Source: an uncultured Allomuricauda sp.
Lineage (GTDB): Bacteria > Bacteroidota > Bacteroidia > Flavobacteriales > Flavobacteriaceae
Assembly: GCF_947499585.1 (NCBI RefSeq)
Contig: NZ_CANMOO010000001.1
Span: 1,426,001-1,490,000 of the forward strand
DNA length: 64,000 nt
Direction: 5' to 3'
Shown: piece after piece, positions 33,701 through 42,969 of the stretch
Position numbering within the stretch: the stretch's first letter is position 1
How the letters are laid out: each line of letters opens with the position of its first letter
The notes under the pieces: model-generated
The model's input: the letters and a program-made list of their open reading frames with translations, nothing else
Told to the model about the DNA's origin: nothing
Databases searched by the model: none
Program-made: the position numbers and the translations under genes

Positions 33701-34726
33701 TTGACAAAACCAACCAATATCCTTTTTACCTGTGCCGGACGACGAAATTATCTTATTAAGTACTTTAAGGAAGCACTAAACGGAAATGGAAACGTCGTTG
33801 CAGTAGACATGCAACTTTCAGCCCCTGCCTTAGTAGATGCCGATATAGCCAGAAAAGTTCCCAATATATACGATTCGGCTTATATTCCTGCCCTAAAAAA
33901 AGTAATAAAAGAAGAAAATATTGATGCTGTTATTTCCTTGAATGATCTTGAGTTACCAATTTTATCCAAACATAAGGAAGAGCTTGAAAATCAAGGAGCT
34001 AAAATTATCATTTCTGACCCAAATGCTATAGCAATTGCCTTTGATAAATGGAAAACTTTCACTTTTTTCAAGAGCATTGGAATAGATACTCCAAAAACAT
34101 ATTTAACCATACGAGATGCTCTTACAGCAATCCAGAATTCGGAATTGCACTATCCCTTAATCATTAAACCCAGATGGGGAAGTGCTTCAATCTCCATTGA
34201 TATTGCAGAGAATGAAGAGGAACTCAGGTTAGCCTATAAACTACAACACCTTAAAGTACAGAAATCCATTTTAAAAAATGCAAGTTCCGAGGATATTGAA
34301 AAAAGCATTCTTATACAGGAAAAAATTGATGGCGAAGAATACGGAATTGATATTTTAAATGATCTTGAAGGCAACCATTATAATTCGTTTGTACGTAAAA
34401 AACTTGCTATGCGCTCAGGAGAAACAGATAAGGCAGTATCCGTAATAAATGACAAGTTTTCTGAAATTGCGAAAATAATTGCTGAAAATACCAAGCATAT
34501 TGGGAATATGGATTGCGATTTCTTTGTTAAAGATGATAAGGTCTACTATTTAGAAATGAATCCTAGGTTTGGTGGAGGTTATCCTTTTTCACATGAAGCA
34601 GGTATTAACACTCCTGCTATATATGTTTCATGGATCAATGGAGATACTGATGTTGACAAATTCAATAATTTCTCCGGCGGTCTAATGTTTTCTAAGTGTG
34701 ACAGAATGATGCCAATAAAATTATAG
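33701..34726 (+). CDS. ATP-grasp domain ligase of the polysaccharide-locus type (TTG start)
   Basis: The product is 341 aa. The N-terminal pre-ATP-grasp fold starts NILFTCAGRRNYLIKYFKEA, which is characteristic of ATP-grasp proteins found in Bacteroidota polysaccharide loci. The ATP-grasp domain has PLIIKPRWGSASISI (about 147-161), ILIQEKIDGEEYGIDIL and the metal-binding end YYLEMNPRFGGGYPF. It should join a carboxylate to an amine, using ATP, via an acyl phosphate. The TTG at 33701 is the only start between an upstream in-frame stop and the conserved N-terminus. Given the PLP and FemAB-like genes upstream, an amide-linked decoration of uronic acids is possible but unproven. Confidence 0.87.
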   Translation: MTKPTNILFTCAGRRNYLIKYFKEALNGNGNVVAVDMQLSAPALVDADIARKVPNIYDSAYIPALKKVIKEENIDAVISLNDLELPILSKHKEELENQGAKIIISDPNAIAIAFDKWKTFTFFKSIGIDTPKTYLTIRDALTAIQNSELHYPLIIKPRWGSASISIDIAENEEELRLAYKLQHLKVQKSILKNASSEDIEKSILIQEKIDGEEYGIDILNDLEGNHYNSFVRKKLAMRSGETDKAVSVINDKFSEIAKIIAENTKHIGNMDCDFFVKDDKVYYLEMNPRFGGGYPFSHEAGINTPAIYVSWINGDTDVDKFNNFSGGLMFSKCDRMMPIKL

Positions 34727-34738
34727 AATATCCTAAAA

Positions 34739-34801
34739 AAATACTGCTGATCATACTTGGTTTGAATTTTTCACTCTTACCAAATACCATCAACAGTATT
34801 T
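34739..34801. terminator. Hairpin between convergent ATP-grasp and OmpA genes
   Basis: AAATACTGCTGAT (34739-34751) can pair with ATCAACAGTATTT (34789-34801) in 12 of 13 positions around a 37-base loop. It lies between two convergent genes, where a shared terminator is expected, but it lacks a clear T run. Confidence 0.35.
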
Positions 34802-34846
34802 AAAATTCTTCCTCCCGTAAAGAAAAAGGTAGTAACCTATTTTGGT

Positions 34847-36022
34847 TTAGAGATTTATTATTTCAAATGCCGACCTCCTATTTTCACTATGTTTCTTCTC
34901 TGGGCAAGGTGTTTCATTATCACATTCATTGGTCAACCTTGTCTCACCAAATGCATCATACTTAACCCTTTCCTGAGAGATTCCCTTAGAAATTAAATAT
35001 TCAACTGTTCGCTCTGCTCTTTTTTCAGATAACCATTGATTATAATTGTTTGTTCCTCTAGAATCAGTATGTGCCGAAACTCCAATGACCAAACTTGGTG
35101 TATTTTGTAGCATATCTACCAATTTATCCAAAACTTCTTTGTCTTTGGTTGAGAGGTATGATGAGTTTAATTTAAAGAAGACTCTTCCAAGGTTTCTAAC
35201 TTCATTCTCAATTTTTGCACGCCTAGCGTCTTCCTGCTCTTTTTTCTCTTTCTCCGCAGCCAATCTCGCCGCTTCTTTTTCTTTTTCCAATCTTTCCGCC
35301 AGCAAACGAGCTTCTTCATCAGCTTTTTTCTGGGCAGCTATTGAGTCCTGTACCCTCTGTTGCTCTTTTTCCATTTCTTTTAGAAGCGCTAATTTCTCCT
35401 CACCTTTTCTGGAAAGTCCTTTCTTAACATTAAATCTGTACGCAAGACCTGCTGAATGTTGAATATGGTTGGTAGAATTACCTGTACTCATTGTCCACTT
35501 ACCCGTAGAGCTAAAATCTAACCCCCAATGATCGGATAACCATGTTCTAAAACCCAAAACTGCATTATAAGTTCCTCTACCTTGATTATTTGCATCTGTA
35601 TAACCCGCTCCAATACCAATATAAGGATCAAAAAAACCTGTCTCCCCAAGAATCATATTGAGATCATAACTTATGCGAAAGTCCAGCCCAAAATAATCAA
35701 CATCTTCAGGGTTTACCGCATTATCTACTATTTTTCCTTCCTTGTATTTGTTATATGTTCCAATTGCTTCAAGGCCCAGTCCGTTTTCAAAATAACGCCC
35801 AATACTTATTCTCGAAGGGAAAGGAACTGCGTTCCAGCCCTCATTGATGTCAAATAACTCTCCAAATTCATCTCCGGAATCATCCACAATATTTGTTCCT
35901 AGAGAAACAATCCACGATTGTTTTACAATACTATCTTTTGCCGTTAACTGGGTTTCTTGTGAAGAAATTGTCAATGTAATTACAAACATCAACGCCGTGA
36001 AAATCCATTTTAAAGATTTCAT
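34847..36022 (-). CDS. OmpA-family outer-membrane protein
   Basis: The product is 391 aa. A signal peptide (to about residue 21, TISSQ) precedes an eight-strand-type outer-membrane barrel (about 25-205). A charged coiled-coil-like linker very rich in K, E, A and R (about 205-275) leads to a C-terminal OmpA peptidoglycan-binding domain (FFKLNSSYLSTKDKEVLDKL, GVSAHTDSRGTNNYNQWLSE, RVKYDAFGE). It should tether the outer membrane to the wall. It is transcribed alone from a good -7 element 27 bases upstream. The EAARLAAEKEKK-type linker is longer than in simple OmpA proteins. Confidence 0.92.
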   Translation of the reverse strand: MKSLKWIFTALMFVITLTISSQETQLTAKDSIVKQSWIVSLGTNIVDDSGDEFGELFDINEGWNAVPFPSRISIGRYFENGLGLEAIGTYNKYKEGKIVDNAVNPEDVDYFGLDFRISYDLNMILGETGFFDPYIGIGAGYTDANNQGRGTYNAVLGFRTWLSDHWGLDFSSTGKWTMSTGNSTNHIQHSAGLAYRFNVKKGLSRKGEEKLALLKEMEKEQQRVQDSIAAQKKADEEARLLAERLEKEKEAARLAAEKEKKEQEDARRAKIENEVRNLGRVFFKLNSSYLSTKDKEVLDKLVDMLQNTPSLVIGVSAHTDSRGTNNYNQWLSEKRAERTVEYLISKGISQERVKYDAFGETRLTNECDNETPCPEKKHSENRRSAFEIINL

Positions 36023-36048
36023 GCTATTAGATTTGAGGGTTTCAGAAG

Positions 36049-36056
36049 CAAAACTA
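36049..36056 (-). promoter_or_regulatory. -7 promoter element for the OmpA-family gene
   Basis: On the minus strand this is TAGTTTTG, a full consensus match, 27 bases before the ATG at 36022. A TTTG upstream is too close (11 bases) to be a standard -33 element. Confidence 0.55.
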
Positions 36057-36139
36057 AATCAACATTGCAAAAAAACATGGATTGTACTTTGAATTGCTTT
36101 AATTCTCGATAAGAAGCTTAAATTTTGATGAGCGTCTCT

Positions 36140-36598
36140 CTACCAGCCCATTTTTTGAAAACTTATTACCTTGGAAGTATAAGGTACTTTATAAACATAG
36201 AATGGGTAGGAAACAAACTGATTTTCAGTATTTTTCGTTTCATTTGGAGGAACCATTTCAATTGTGATTAAAACCTCATTTTCAGATTCTATCGTCTTAG
36301 AAAGCTCTGGGGTCTTTAGTCCCTTTTGCTCCCCTAAACACACTATAAGGGCCATTTCCTTTGAGAAGTCAATTACGGGTACTGGGAGTCCCGGTTTGCG
36401 AGTTTTATTTATTGTAGCATAGAACTTGTTCAGAGATTTTACGTCCCTAACGACCATAGTCTCATATTCGGCTATACCACTATATCCATCCTGCGCAATC
36501 AAAATCATATCATCCTTTTCTCCTGAATCTAATTGTGTTTCCTTCTGGGCCTTACATGAGGTCAAACAGATAAATAATATCAACACAAAATGTCTCAT
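36140..36598 (-). CDS. Small lipoprotein with PrcB_C-like domain
   Basis: The product is 152 aa from the ATG at 36598, which opens the lipoprotein signal MRHFVLILFICLTSCKAQ; longer in-frame starts would run into bshA. The mature part (ETMVVRDVKSLNKFYATIN, then PVIDFSKEMALIVCLGEQKG and YPFYVYKVPYTSKVISF) resembles the PrcB C-terminal domain seen in small protease-associated or stability factors. This match is by pattern only. It starts 4 bases after the bshA stop, so it is in the bshA operon. Confidence 0.72.
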   Translation of the reverse strand: MRHFVLILFICLTSCKAQKETQLDSGEKDDMILIAQDGYSGIAEYETMVVRDVKSLNKFYATINKTRKPGLPVPVIDFSKEMALIVCLGEQKGLKTPELSKTIESENEVLITIEMVPPNETKNTENQFVSYPFYVYKVPYTSKVISFQKMGW

Positions 36599-36602
36599 TA
36601 AA

Positions 36603-37745
36603 TTAATATGAATTCTTGAATCTTGATTTAAACGCATTCTCATAAACTTCTTCATATAATGGCAAAACATGCAAAATATCAAATTTAGAAGCCACTTTAA
36701 AAGCATTTTCCTTGAATTTCTCCAACACTGCATCATCTCTTAATATCTGCAATGCCTTTGATGCCATCTCATCCACATCGCCTACGTTGGCGAGAAATCC
36801 CGAAATACCTTCCTTGTTAACTTCTGGGATTCCACCTGTATTGCTTGAGATTACAGCTACCCTGTTGATCATCGCTTCTAAAGCGGCCAAACCAAAACTT
36901 TCTGTTTCTGATGGTAATAAAAATAGATCCGAGAAGCAAAGTATCCTATCTATCTCGTTACTGTTACCTAAAAACAATACTTTATCCTTTATTCCCAAAT
37001 CATCACAAAGCTGTTCTGCCATTTCTTTTTCAGGTCCTTCCCCTACCATCATCAGTTTTGCTGGGATTTCCTTTTGAATTTTATGAAACACATGAATTAC
37101 ATCAGGAATGCGTTTTACCTTTCTAAAATTACTGATATGGGTGATTATCCGTTCATCTTCATGAGCCATCAAAGATCGCTGGCAATCAGTATAATCCAGA
37201 CTATATTTTGAAGTATCTATAAAATTAGGAATGACTTCAATATCTTTTTCAATATCAAAGATTTCCAGAGTACTTTGTTTTAAATCTTCTGAAACTGAAG
37301 TCACCACATCAGACTTGTTAATACTGAAGGTAACCGCTGGTTTATAAAATGGATGTTTGCCCACTAAAGTTATATCCGTACCGTGAAGCGTTGTGATCAT
37401 AGGAATAAAAATTCCCTCTTCTTGAAGCATTTTTTTGGCCATATACCCCGCATAGGCATGCGGAATTGCATAATGCACATGCAAAAGTTCTATTCCATAG
37501 AGCTTGATTGTATCTACTAATTTGCTGGACAATGCCAATTCATAGGGTTGATAACGGAACAAAGGATATTCGGGTACATGTACTTCGTGAAAATGAATAT
37601 TATTCCCTAAAAGTTCTAAACGTACAGGCTGTTTATAGGTAATAAAGTGGACTTCGTGCCCTCTTTCCGATAGAGCAATTCCCAATTCTGTGGCTACAAC
37701 ACCACTGCCTCCAAATGTAGGGTAACAAACAATTGCAATCTTCAT
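36603..37745 (-). CDS. bshA: BshA, N-acetyl-alpha-D-glucosaminyl L-malate synthase
   Basis: This 380-aa GT4 glycosyltransferase makes GlcNAc-malate from UDP-GlcNAc and L-malate, the first step of bacillithiol synthesis. The signature N-terminus KIAIVCYPTFGGSGVVATEL and LLHVHYAIPHAYAGYMAK are specific to BshA, and the E-x7-E motif appears as ESFGLAALE. Bacillithiol is the low-molecular-weight thiol of many Bacteroidota. bshB and bshC are not in the window. It lies 29 bases after the GH3/beta-lactamase fusion gene and 4 bases before the PrcB-like lipoprotein. Confidence 0.96.
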   Translation of the reverse strand: MKIAIVCYPTFGGSGVVATELGIALSERGHEVHFITYKQPVRLELLGNNIHFHEVHVPEYPLFRYQPYELALSSKLVDTIKLYGIELLHVHYAIPHAYAGYMAKKMLQEEGIFIPMITTLHGTDITLVGKHPFYKPAVTFSINKSDVVTSVSEDLKQSTLEIFDIEKDIEVIPNFIDTSKYSLDYTDCQRSLMAHEDERIITHISNFRKVKRIPDVIHVFHKIQKEIPAKLMMVGEGPEKEMAEQLCDDLGIKDKVLFLGNSNEIDRILCFSDLFLLPSETESFGLAALEAMINRVAVISSNTGGIPEVNKEGISGFLANVGDVDEMASKALQILRDDAVLEKFKENAFKVASKFDILHVLPLYEEVYENAFKSRFKNSY

Positions 37746-37774
37746 AACAACAAATCTAAATCAATATTTACAGT

Positions 37775-40687
37775 CTAATTTATAATAGAATCATAAATAG
37801 CTTGCTGAATTCTTGTTCTTAAGGCGGACTTTACCAAAAGTGTATTGCTGGCTGACGGATATGTTCTGTTGGATAAAAAAACATAAACAAGTTCTTCATC
37901 TGGGTCAGCCCAGGTATACGTTCCTGTAAAACCGCTATGGCCAAAGCTTTTTCTTGATACACACCCGCAGGTTGGTCCTTTATCCTTTATTTGGGGTTTG
38001 TCAAACCCAACTCCTCTGCGCACATCTTTATGGCAGAAATAGCATGTATTGAATTTTTTTACTGTTCGATCATTTAAAAAACGCTTACCTCCATATACTC
38101 CTCCTTGAAGATACATTTGCATTATTTTAGCTACATCATTGGCATTACTAAACAAACCAGCATGTCCTCCTACTCCACCCTGCATAGCTGCTCCCATATC
38201 ATGCACATATCCTTGTACTGTCTGGTACCTAAAATATTTATCTTCTTCTGAAGGAACAATTTCATTCTTTGGAAATTTGTTCAAGGGATTGAAAGAAGTA
38301 CGTTGTAAGCCCATAGGAATATACAAAAACTCATTTATCAATTCATCTATGGATTTCCCGTAGGTGTCTTCAATATATTTTTTAAATACATAATACGCCA
38401 CATCGCTATATCTATACCTGTTAGATTTTAATGATTGTCTACCGATTCTATTATAAATTGAATCTTTGTATGCATCCGTTAAATAAAGATTGTCAGAAAC
38501 TCGGTATGAAAAACCATCAGTGGGTTGATTTCTATAAAAATCTGAGGATGGCTTTCTGTTTTTAGTCAAAGTATCTATGTAAAAAGCAATCCATGCAGGT
38601 AAACGACCATAATGGGAAAGTGCTTTTAGAACGGTTACATCTTTTAATTCTGAAGAATCATATTCCGGTATTAACTCTTTGAACGTATTGTTCAGTGCAA
38701 TTTTTCCTTCCTCCTCCATTTTCATTATCAAAGGCAAAGTAGAAAGGATTTTAGTCAATGAAGCCAAATCATAGATTGAATTATCATCAATTTCTTGTTC
38801 TGAGGCGTATGTTGGTTTGCCAAAACTCTTATTGTAGATAACCTTTCCTCTTTTTGCAATTAAAACTTGCGCTCCAGGAAACATCAAAGAATCAAGACCA
38901 ACCTTTACTAAACTGTCCACAACAGCCAATTTGCTTGAACTTAAGCCAACCCTCTCTGGAATACTGTATCCTAAGCGCTTTAGTGTATTTAAATTAGTTC
39001 CTGTATTGACTGGGAATTTGTCATTTGCTGAAACTGGCAATGTTCCATTGGCGTCCAAAGCACCAAAAATGACTTCAGCTGCTTTTTCCTGGGCAATTTC
39101 ACTATTTTGATAGGCCAACACTACTCCATCAATCGTATCAAAATTTACTACATCCAAAAGTGCATAGGGTTTTGCAAATACTGAAAGTATGGTGTTACTA
39201 GTTCTAAGTCTAGATATTTCTTGTAGCCAAAAAAGCTCGTTTTTAGAAAACTTATACCCCTTCCAAGGGCTCTCATTACTTTTATGGAAACCTATAATTA
39301 CTAAATTGAATTCTGCCAATGCTTTTCGGTACCCAGCCGCATCTTTAGCATTAATTTGTGTGACTTTTGCATACTTAGAAAGTGTTTCAAAGAACACTTC
39401 TCCAGAATCATCACCAAATTTTACGTATGCAATTTTTTTATTTTCAAGCTTTTTTATGGGAAGTAATGAAAAATTGTTTTTCACAACCGTAATTGCATTT
39501 TCAATAGCCTCTTCATATATGACATCATTTTCAATGTCGTTCAAATCCTCATAAAGATTTTCTAACGCTACAGGCTTGTAATTAGATAGGCCAGCTTTAT
39601 ACTTGGCCATCAATATTTTCTTGACGGAGTAAGCAAGTCTTTCTTCTGTGATTTTTCCTTCGTTATATGCCTCAAACAGTTTTTCTTTCGCCTTCAGAAC
39701 GTTTTCAGGCATCAAAAGCATGTCGTTTCCTGCAAGGAACGCTTCAAGTTCCACTTCTCCTTCTGGTGCAAATTTAGAGACCGCTTTCATGTTCAGCGCA
39801 TCTGTAAAAATCAATCCTTTAAATCCTAATTCGGTTTGTAACAAACCTGAGACTATCTGTTCAGATAGTGTGGAGGGCAACCCTTCCCTAATTTCTATAT
39901 TGGGAACATCTAGATGCGCAACCATTACTGAACTTAATCCATTATTTATCAAACTTTTAAATGGAAATAGTTCTATAGAGTCCAGTCGCTCTTTTGTTGA
40001 ATTTATTATGGGTAAAGCCTTGTGAGAATCTGTTGCTGTATCGCCATGTCCCGGAAAATGTTTCCCGCAGGATAAAACACCTGCATCTTCCATTCCTTTC
40101 ATAAATGCTATTCCTTTTTGGGCAACGTTCTTAGGGTCTTCTCCAAAAGAACGGTTTCCTATAATCGGATTTTTTGGATTGTTGTTTACATCTATATCAG
40201 GTGCAAAATTGATGTGCACTCCAAGTCTTTTTGCATGTTTCCCTATTTGAAAGCCTACTTTTTCAACTATGGAACTATCTTTTATCGCTCCCAAGGTCAT
40301 ATTCCATGGAAAAGCATAGGTAGAGTCCAAACGCATTGCAAGACCCCATTCCGCATCCATTCCTATCAATAACGGTATCTTGGAATGCGACTGATATTCG
40401 TTGACAAGTTTGGCTTGGCGAACAGGACCGCCAGTTGAAAAGATTATCCCACCAAGATTATGATCCTTAATGAGCTGCTTTATGTTATCAGTTGCGGTTT
40501 TATTCTGGCTCGAAGAAATACTTACCATAAACAATTGTCCTATACGCTCTTCTACGGACATGTTATTGTATTTGGTATCTACCCAACCAAGTTGTGCCAA
40601 TGAATCTTTAGTAATCAGTGGATTGTTCTGACCACTAACACCTATGAAAAACAATAAGAAAAAGGGAAAGTAAAAGTTTATCCGCAT
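37775..40687 (-). CDS. GH3 beta-N-acetylhexosaminidase fused to a class C beta-lactamase-like hydrolase
   Basis: The product is 970 aa with a signal peptide (residues 1-20, ending GVSGQ). Residues about 40-370 form a GH3 NagZ-like domain: KHFPGHGDTATDSHKALP (209-226) is the Asp-His dyad loop of bacterial hexosaminidases and D296 in FTDALNM is the nucleophile candidate. A GH3 C-terminal-like region is followed by a serine hydrolase domain (about 585-970) with SLTK as S-x-x-K, YSDVAYY near the second motif and GHSGFTGT as the H/K-x-G motif. It probably works on periplasmic peptidoglycan fragments. The two-domain fusion is common in this phylum. The adjacent bshA may use the same operon promoter. 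Confidence 0.93.
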   Translation of the reverse strand: MRINFYFPFFLLFFIGVSGQNNPLITKDSLAQLGWVDTKYNNMSVEERIGQLFMVSISSSQNKTATDNIKQLIKDHNLGGIIFSTGGPVRQAKLVNEYQSHSKIPLLIGMDAEWGLAMRLDSTYAFPWNMTLGAIKDSSIVEKVGFQIGKHAKRLGVHINFAPDIDVNNNPKNPIIGNRSFGEDPKNVAQKGIAFMKGMEDAGVLSCGKHFPGHGDTATDSHKALPIINSTKERLDSIELFPFKSLINNGLSSVMVAHLDVPNIEIREGLPSTLSEQIVSGLLQTELGFKGLIFTDALNMKAVSKFAPEGEVELEAFLAGNDMLLMPENVLKAKEKLFEAYNEGKITEERLAYSVKKILMAKYKAGLSNYKPVALENLYEDLNDIENDVIYEEAIENAITVVKNNFSLLPIKKLENKKIAYVKFGDDSGEVFFETLSKYAKVTQINAKDAAGYRKALAEFNLVIIGFHKSNESPWKGYKFSKNELFWLQEISRLRTSNTILSVFAKPYALLDVVNFDTIDGVVLAYQNSEIAQEKAAEVIFGALDANGTLPVSANDKFPVNTGTNLNTLKRLGYSIPERVGLSSSKLAVVDSLVKVGLDSLMFPGAQVLIAKRGKVIYNKSFGKPTYASEQEIDDNSIYDLASLTKILSTLPLIMKMEEEGKIALNNTFKELIPEYDSSELKDVTVLKALSHYGRLPAWIAFYIDTLTKNRKPSSDFYRNQPTDGFSYRVSDNLYLTDAYKDSIYNRIGRQSLKSNRYRYSDVAYYVFKKYIEDTYGKSIDELINEFLYIPMGLQRTSFNPLNKFPKNEIVPSEEDKYFRYQTVQGYVHDMGAAMQGGVGGHAGLFSNANDVAKIMQMYLQGGVYGGKRFLNDRTVKKFNTCYFCHKDVRRGVGFDKPQIKDKGPTCGCVSRKSFGHSGFTGTYTWADPDEELVYVFLSNRTYPSASNTLLVKSALRTRIQQAIYDSIIN

Positions 40688-40776
40688 AAATATCTTGTCT
40701 AGGACATGAACTTACAACTGATAAAAATATTGTATTTCACCGAAGAAAGCACTGTATTTAGGATAATTTAAGGATA

Positions 40777-41262
40777 TCATCCTACAAATCTTGAATGCCA
40801 ACTATCACTAGCGGGAACTTCCCAATGCTCTTGATATTCAATTTTACTTGCTACTAGGTTGTTAAATACAATGGTATTACTTGATATAGCCTTCTCTCTG
40901 GCCATTCTCTTAAAGTCTTTTAATGACTTATATGTTACATACTCCCCTTGTTTGAACGAAACATTCATTCTATCCAATAATTCCACATTATATTTTTGTT
41001 CCAAACTTTGGATAAAATGAACTGACGTATCAATTGAACATCCTGATGCTCCGGCTTTGCTTTGATCTAACCCAATTACTATAAATCGTTTGTATTTTAG
41101 CTCAAAGCCAGCTTCCAACTCACTCCCATGGGCTGTCCATTCTTTTAAAAATGCAGTTAAGCTTTCCTCCACTTCTTTTAGTTCTACATCACTCAAGCTT
41201 CTATTTGACTGATAAATCCATACTCTAGCATTATCAGGAAGCGTTTCAAAAGGTACTAACAT
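40777..41262 (-). CDS. Conserved Bacteroidota protein of unknown function
   Basis: The product is about 161 aa from the ATG at 41262 (MLVPFETLPDNARVWIYQSNR); an upstream start at 41295 would overlap the LamG gene. The small alpha/beta protein has RVWIYQSNRSLSD, RFIVIGLDQSKAGASGCSIDTSVHFIQ and SWHSRFVG. It is often labelled an ABC transporter ATPase in databases, but no Walker A or B motif is visible here, so that label is not supported. The conserved GASGCSIDTS stretch could be an active or metal site. It is last in the leftward run from MCE through the Fe-S proteins. Confidence 0.82.
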   Translation of the reverse strand: MLVPFETLPDNARVWIYQSNRSLSDVELKEVEESLTAFLKEWTAHGSELEAGFELKYKRFIVIGLDQSKAGASGCSIDTSVHFIQSLEQKYNVELLDRMNVSFKQGEYVTYKSLKDFKRMAREKAISSNTIVFNNLVASKIEYQEHWEVPASDSWHSRFVG

Positions 41263-41291
41263 GAAATTATATTTGTTTAGAGTATTCTTAA

Positions 41292-42146
41292 TCAATTTAA
41301 AATTGACTTTAAGCCCTCTTTAGTATTAAAAATAAGTTCAATCTCTTCTATATTTAATGGCCTACTAAATACGGCCAACTCATCAAACAGACCTATGTAA
41401 TTAAGGCCTAACATTATGTTTGCTTTTTCTTCGCTCCAAGTGAAAGGGTCTTCTATCGTTGGTACTTTCCCTTTACTTTTCCCATTTACAAATAATTCTG
41501 AACTTCCGTTTTCGGTGTTCAACCCAGAAAAGTTAATGACAATATGTGTCCACTCTCCTCTATTAAATGGAGGTTGTTCAACCGTAACCAATCGTCTCAA
41601 ATAGTCTTGATTCTCATCTGGCCCTAATTTCTTTGGATTCCAAACTTCCAAATCACCTAGCACACCCAACCTAAAATTCCTTGGATTATTTTTGGTGAAA
41701 TCGACCCATAGGGCGGCGTCATTATAATTTACATCGGTTATTTGAATAGGATCACAGTAACCAGGTTCTAAATCTTTTTCTGGATCCAATTGTAACCAGA
41801 ACGATACCGCTCCACTCCAATTTTCCTTGGAATAGCCCATGTTTTTATGGGCTTTAAAAAAGGTGGTCATTCTGCTTTTTTTCTTAAAATCCAATGCATC
41901 CCCAGACAATCCCTTGCCCTTGGCAATTACCACATCTGGATTCAGTAATCCAGGTTTTGCATTTTCAATGTTCTTTCTTAAATCAGCTGTATAAATGTCT
42001 TTGTCTCCAACTGCTACATCTGCAGAAGTTCCATTATCAAACGAAGCGTAGAACAATAGATCATCTGCCATTTTATTTTCTGCCGAAAATGCTAGCATCA
42101 AAACAATACCAATAACAAGACTTACGTATTTAAAAAGATGTTTCAT
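41292..42146 (-). CDS. LamG/concanavalin-A-like domain exported protein
   Basis: The product is 284 aa. An N-terminal signal segment (KHLFKYVSLVIGIVLMLAFSA) is followed by a laminin-G/concanavalin-like beta-sandwich: DDLLFYASFDNGTSADVAVG at the front, WTHIVINFSGLNTENGS in the middle and NYIGLFDELAVFSRPLNIEEIE at the end, the classic LamG_3 closing motif. It probably binds carbohydrate at the cell surface or in the periplasm; catalysis is not evident. It is 21 bases after the CCG-domain Fe-S gene. Confidence 0.85.
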   Translation of the reverse strand: MKHLFKYVSLVIGIVLMLAFSAENKMADDLLFYASFDNGTSADVAVGDKDIYTADLRKNIENAKPGLLNPDVVIAKGKGLSGDALDFKKKSRMTTFFKAHKNMGYSKENWSGAVSFWLQLDPEKDLEPGYCDPIQITDVNYNDAALWVDFTKNNPRNFRLGVLGDLEVWNPKKLGPDENQDYLRRLVTVEQPPFNRGEWTHIVINFSGLNTENGSSELFVNGKSKGKVPTIEDPFTWSEEKANIMLGLNYIGLFDELAVFSRPLNIEEIELIFNTKEGLKSILN

Positions 42147-42167
42147 ACTATTTGGAAATTAAATTGT

Positions 42168-42959
42168 CTACAAACCTTCAGCGTTAGCAATAAGTTCTGC
42201 TACATCTAAAACGGTAACACTATCTTCTTTTTCGTGCGCTTTAATTCCGTCTGTCATCATAGTATTGCAGTAGGGACAACCTGTTGCAATAATATCAGGA
42301 TTGGTATCCAATGCATCTTTTGTACGCAATACATTGATATCCATGTCTCCCTTTTCCGGTTCTTTGAACATTTGTGCACCTCCAGCACCACAGCATAAGG
42401 CTGTTTTTTTATGCCGTTTCATTTCTATAATATTCGCATTGGTTTTCTTGAGAACCTCTCTGGGTGCATCATAAACCGAGTTCGCTCGTCCTAAATAACA
42501 AGGGTCGTGGAATGTAATACGTTTTTCTTTGTAAAACTCACCTTTAACTGACAGACGTCCATCATCCATTAGCTCTTTTATGAATTGTGTATGGTGAACA
42601 ACATCATAGTTTCCTCCCAAACTTGAATATTCATTTTTCAATGTATTGAAAGAATGTGGGTCGCAGGTTACAATTCTCTTTATTTCATAGCCATTTAAAA
42701 CCTCTATATTCATCATAGCCTGCATTTGGAACAAGAATTCATTGCCTGCACGCTTCGCCACATCTCCAGTGCAACTTTCCTCCGGTCCCAAAACTGCAAA
42801 TTCAACATTAGCTCTATTCAATATTTTCACGAAAGCCCTCGAAATCTTTTTAGCTCTATCATCATAACTTCCCGCAGAACCTACCCAGAACAATATTTCT
42901 GGCTGTTTACCTTCGGCCATAAATGCTTCCATGGTTTTTACACTAAGTTCCTCACTCAT
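42168..42959 (-). CDS. CCG-domain Fe-S protein (heterodisulfide-reductase subunit B-like)
   Basis: The product is 263 aa with two cysteine-rich CCG-type motifs. One includes TFHDPCYLGR with TALCCGAGGAQMF; the other is ATGCPYCNTMM near the C-terminus, with an earlier EESCTGD. These resemble the HdrB/HdrD C-terminal half and glycolate-oxidase GlcF-type proteins that bind unusual 4Fe-4S clusters. It lies 10 bases after the membrane Fe-S protein and should form an electron-transfer complex with it. The donor and acceptor are unknown. Confidence 0.92.
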   Translation of the reverse strand: MSEELSVKTMEAFMAEGKQPEILFWVGSAGSYDDRAKKISRAFVKILNRANVEFAVLGPEESCTGDVAKRAGNEFLFQMQAMMNIEVLNGYEIKRIVTCDPHSFNTLKNEYSSLGGNYDVVHHTQFIKELMDDGRLSVKGEFYKEKRITFHDPCYLGRANSVYDAPREVLKKTNANIIEMKRHKKTALCCGAGGAQMFKEPEKGDMDINVLRTKDALDTNPDIIATGCPYCNTMMTDGIKAHEKEDSVTVLDVAELIANAEGL

Positions 42960-42969
42960 AGTTCTAGAT

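Noticed and set aside
40777..41262. ABC transporter ATPase label for the conserved 161-aa protein
   Set aside because: No Walker A, signature or Walker B motif is visible; the protein is too small for an ABC ATPase.
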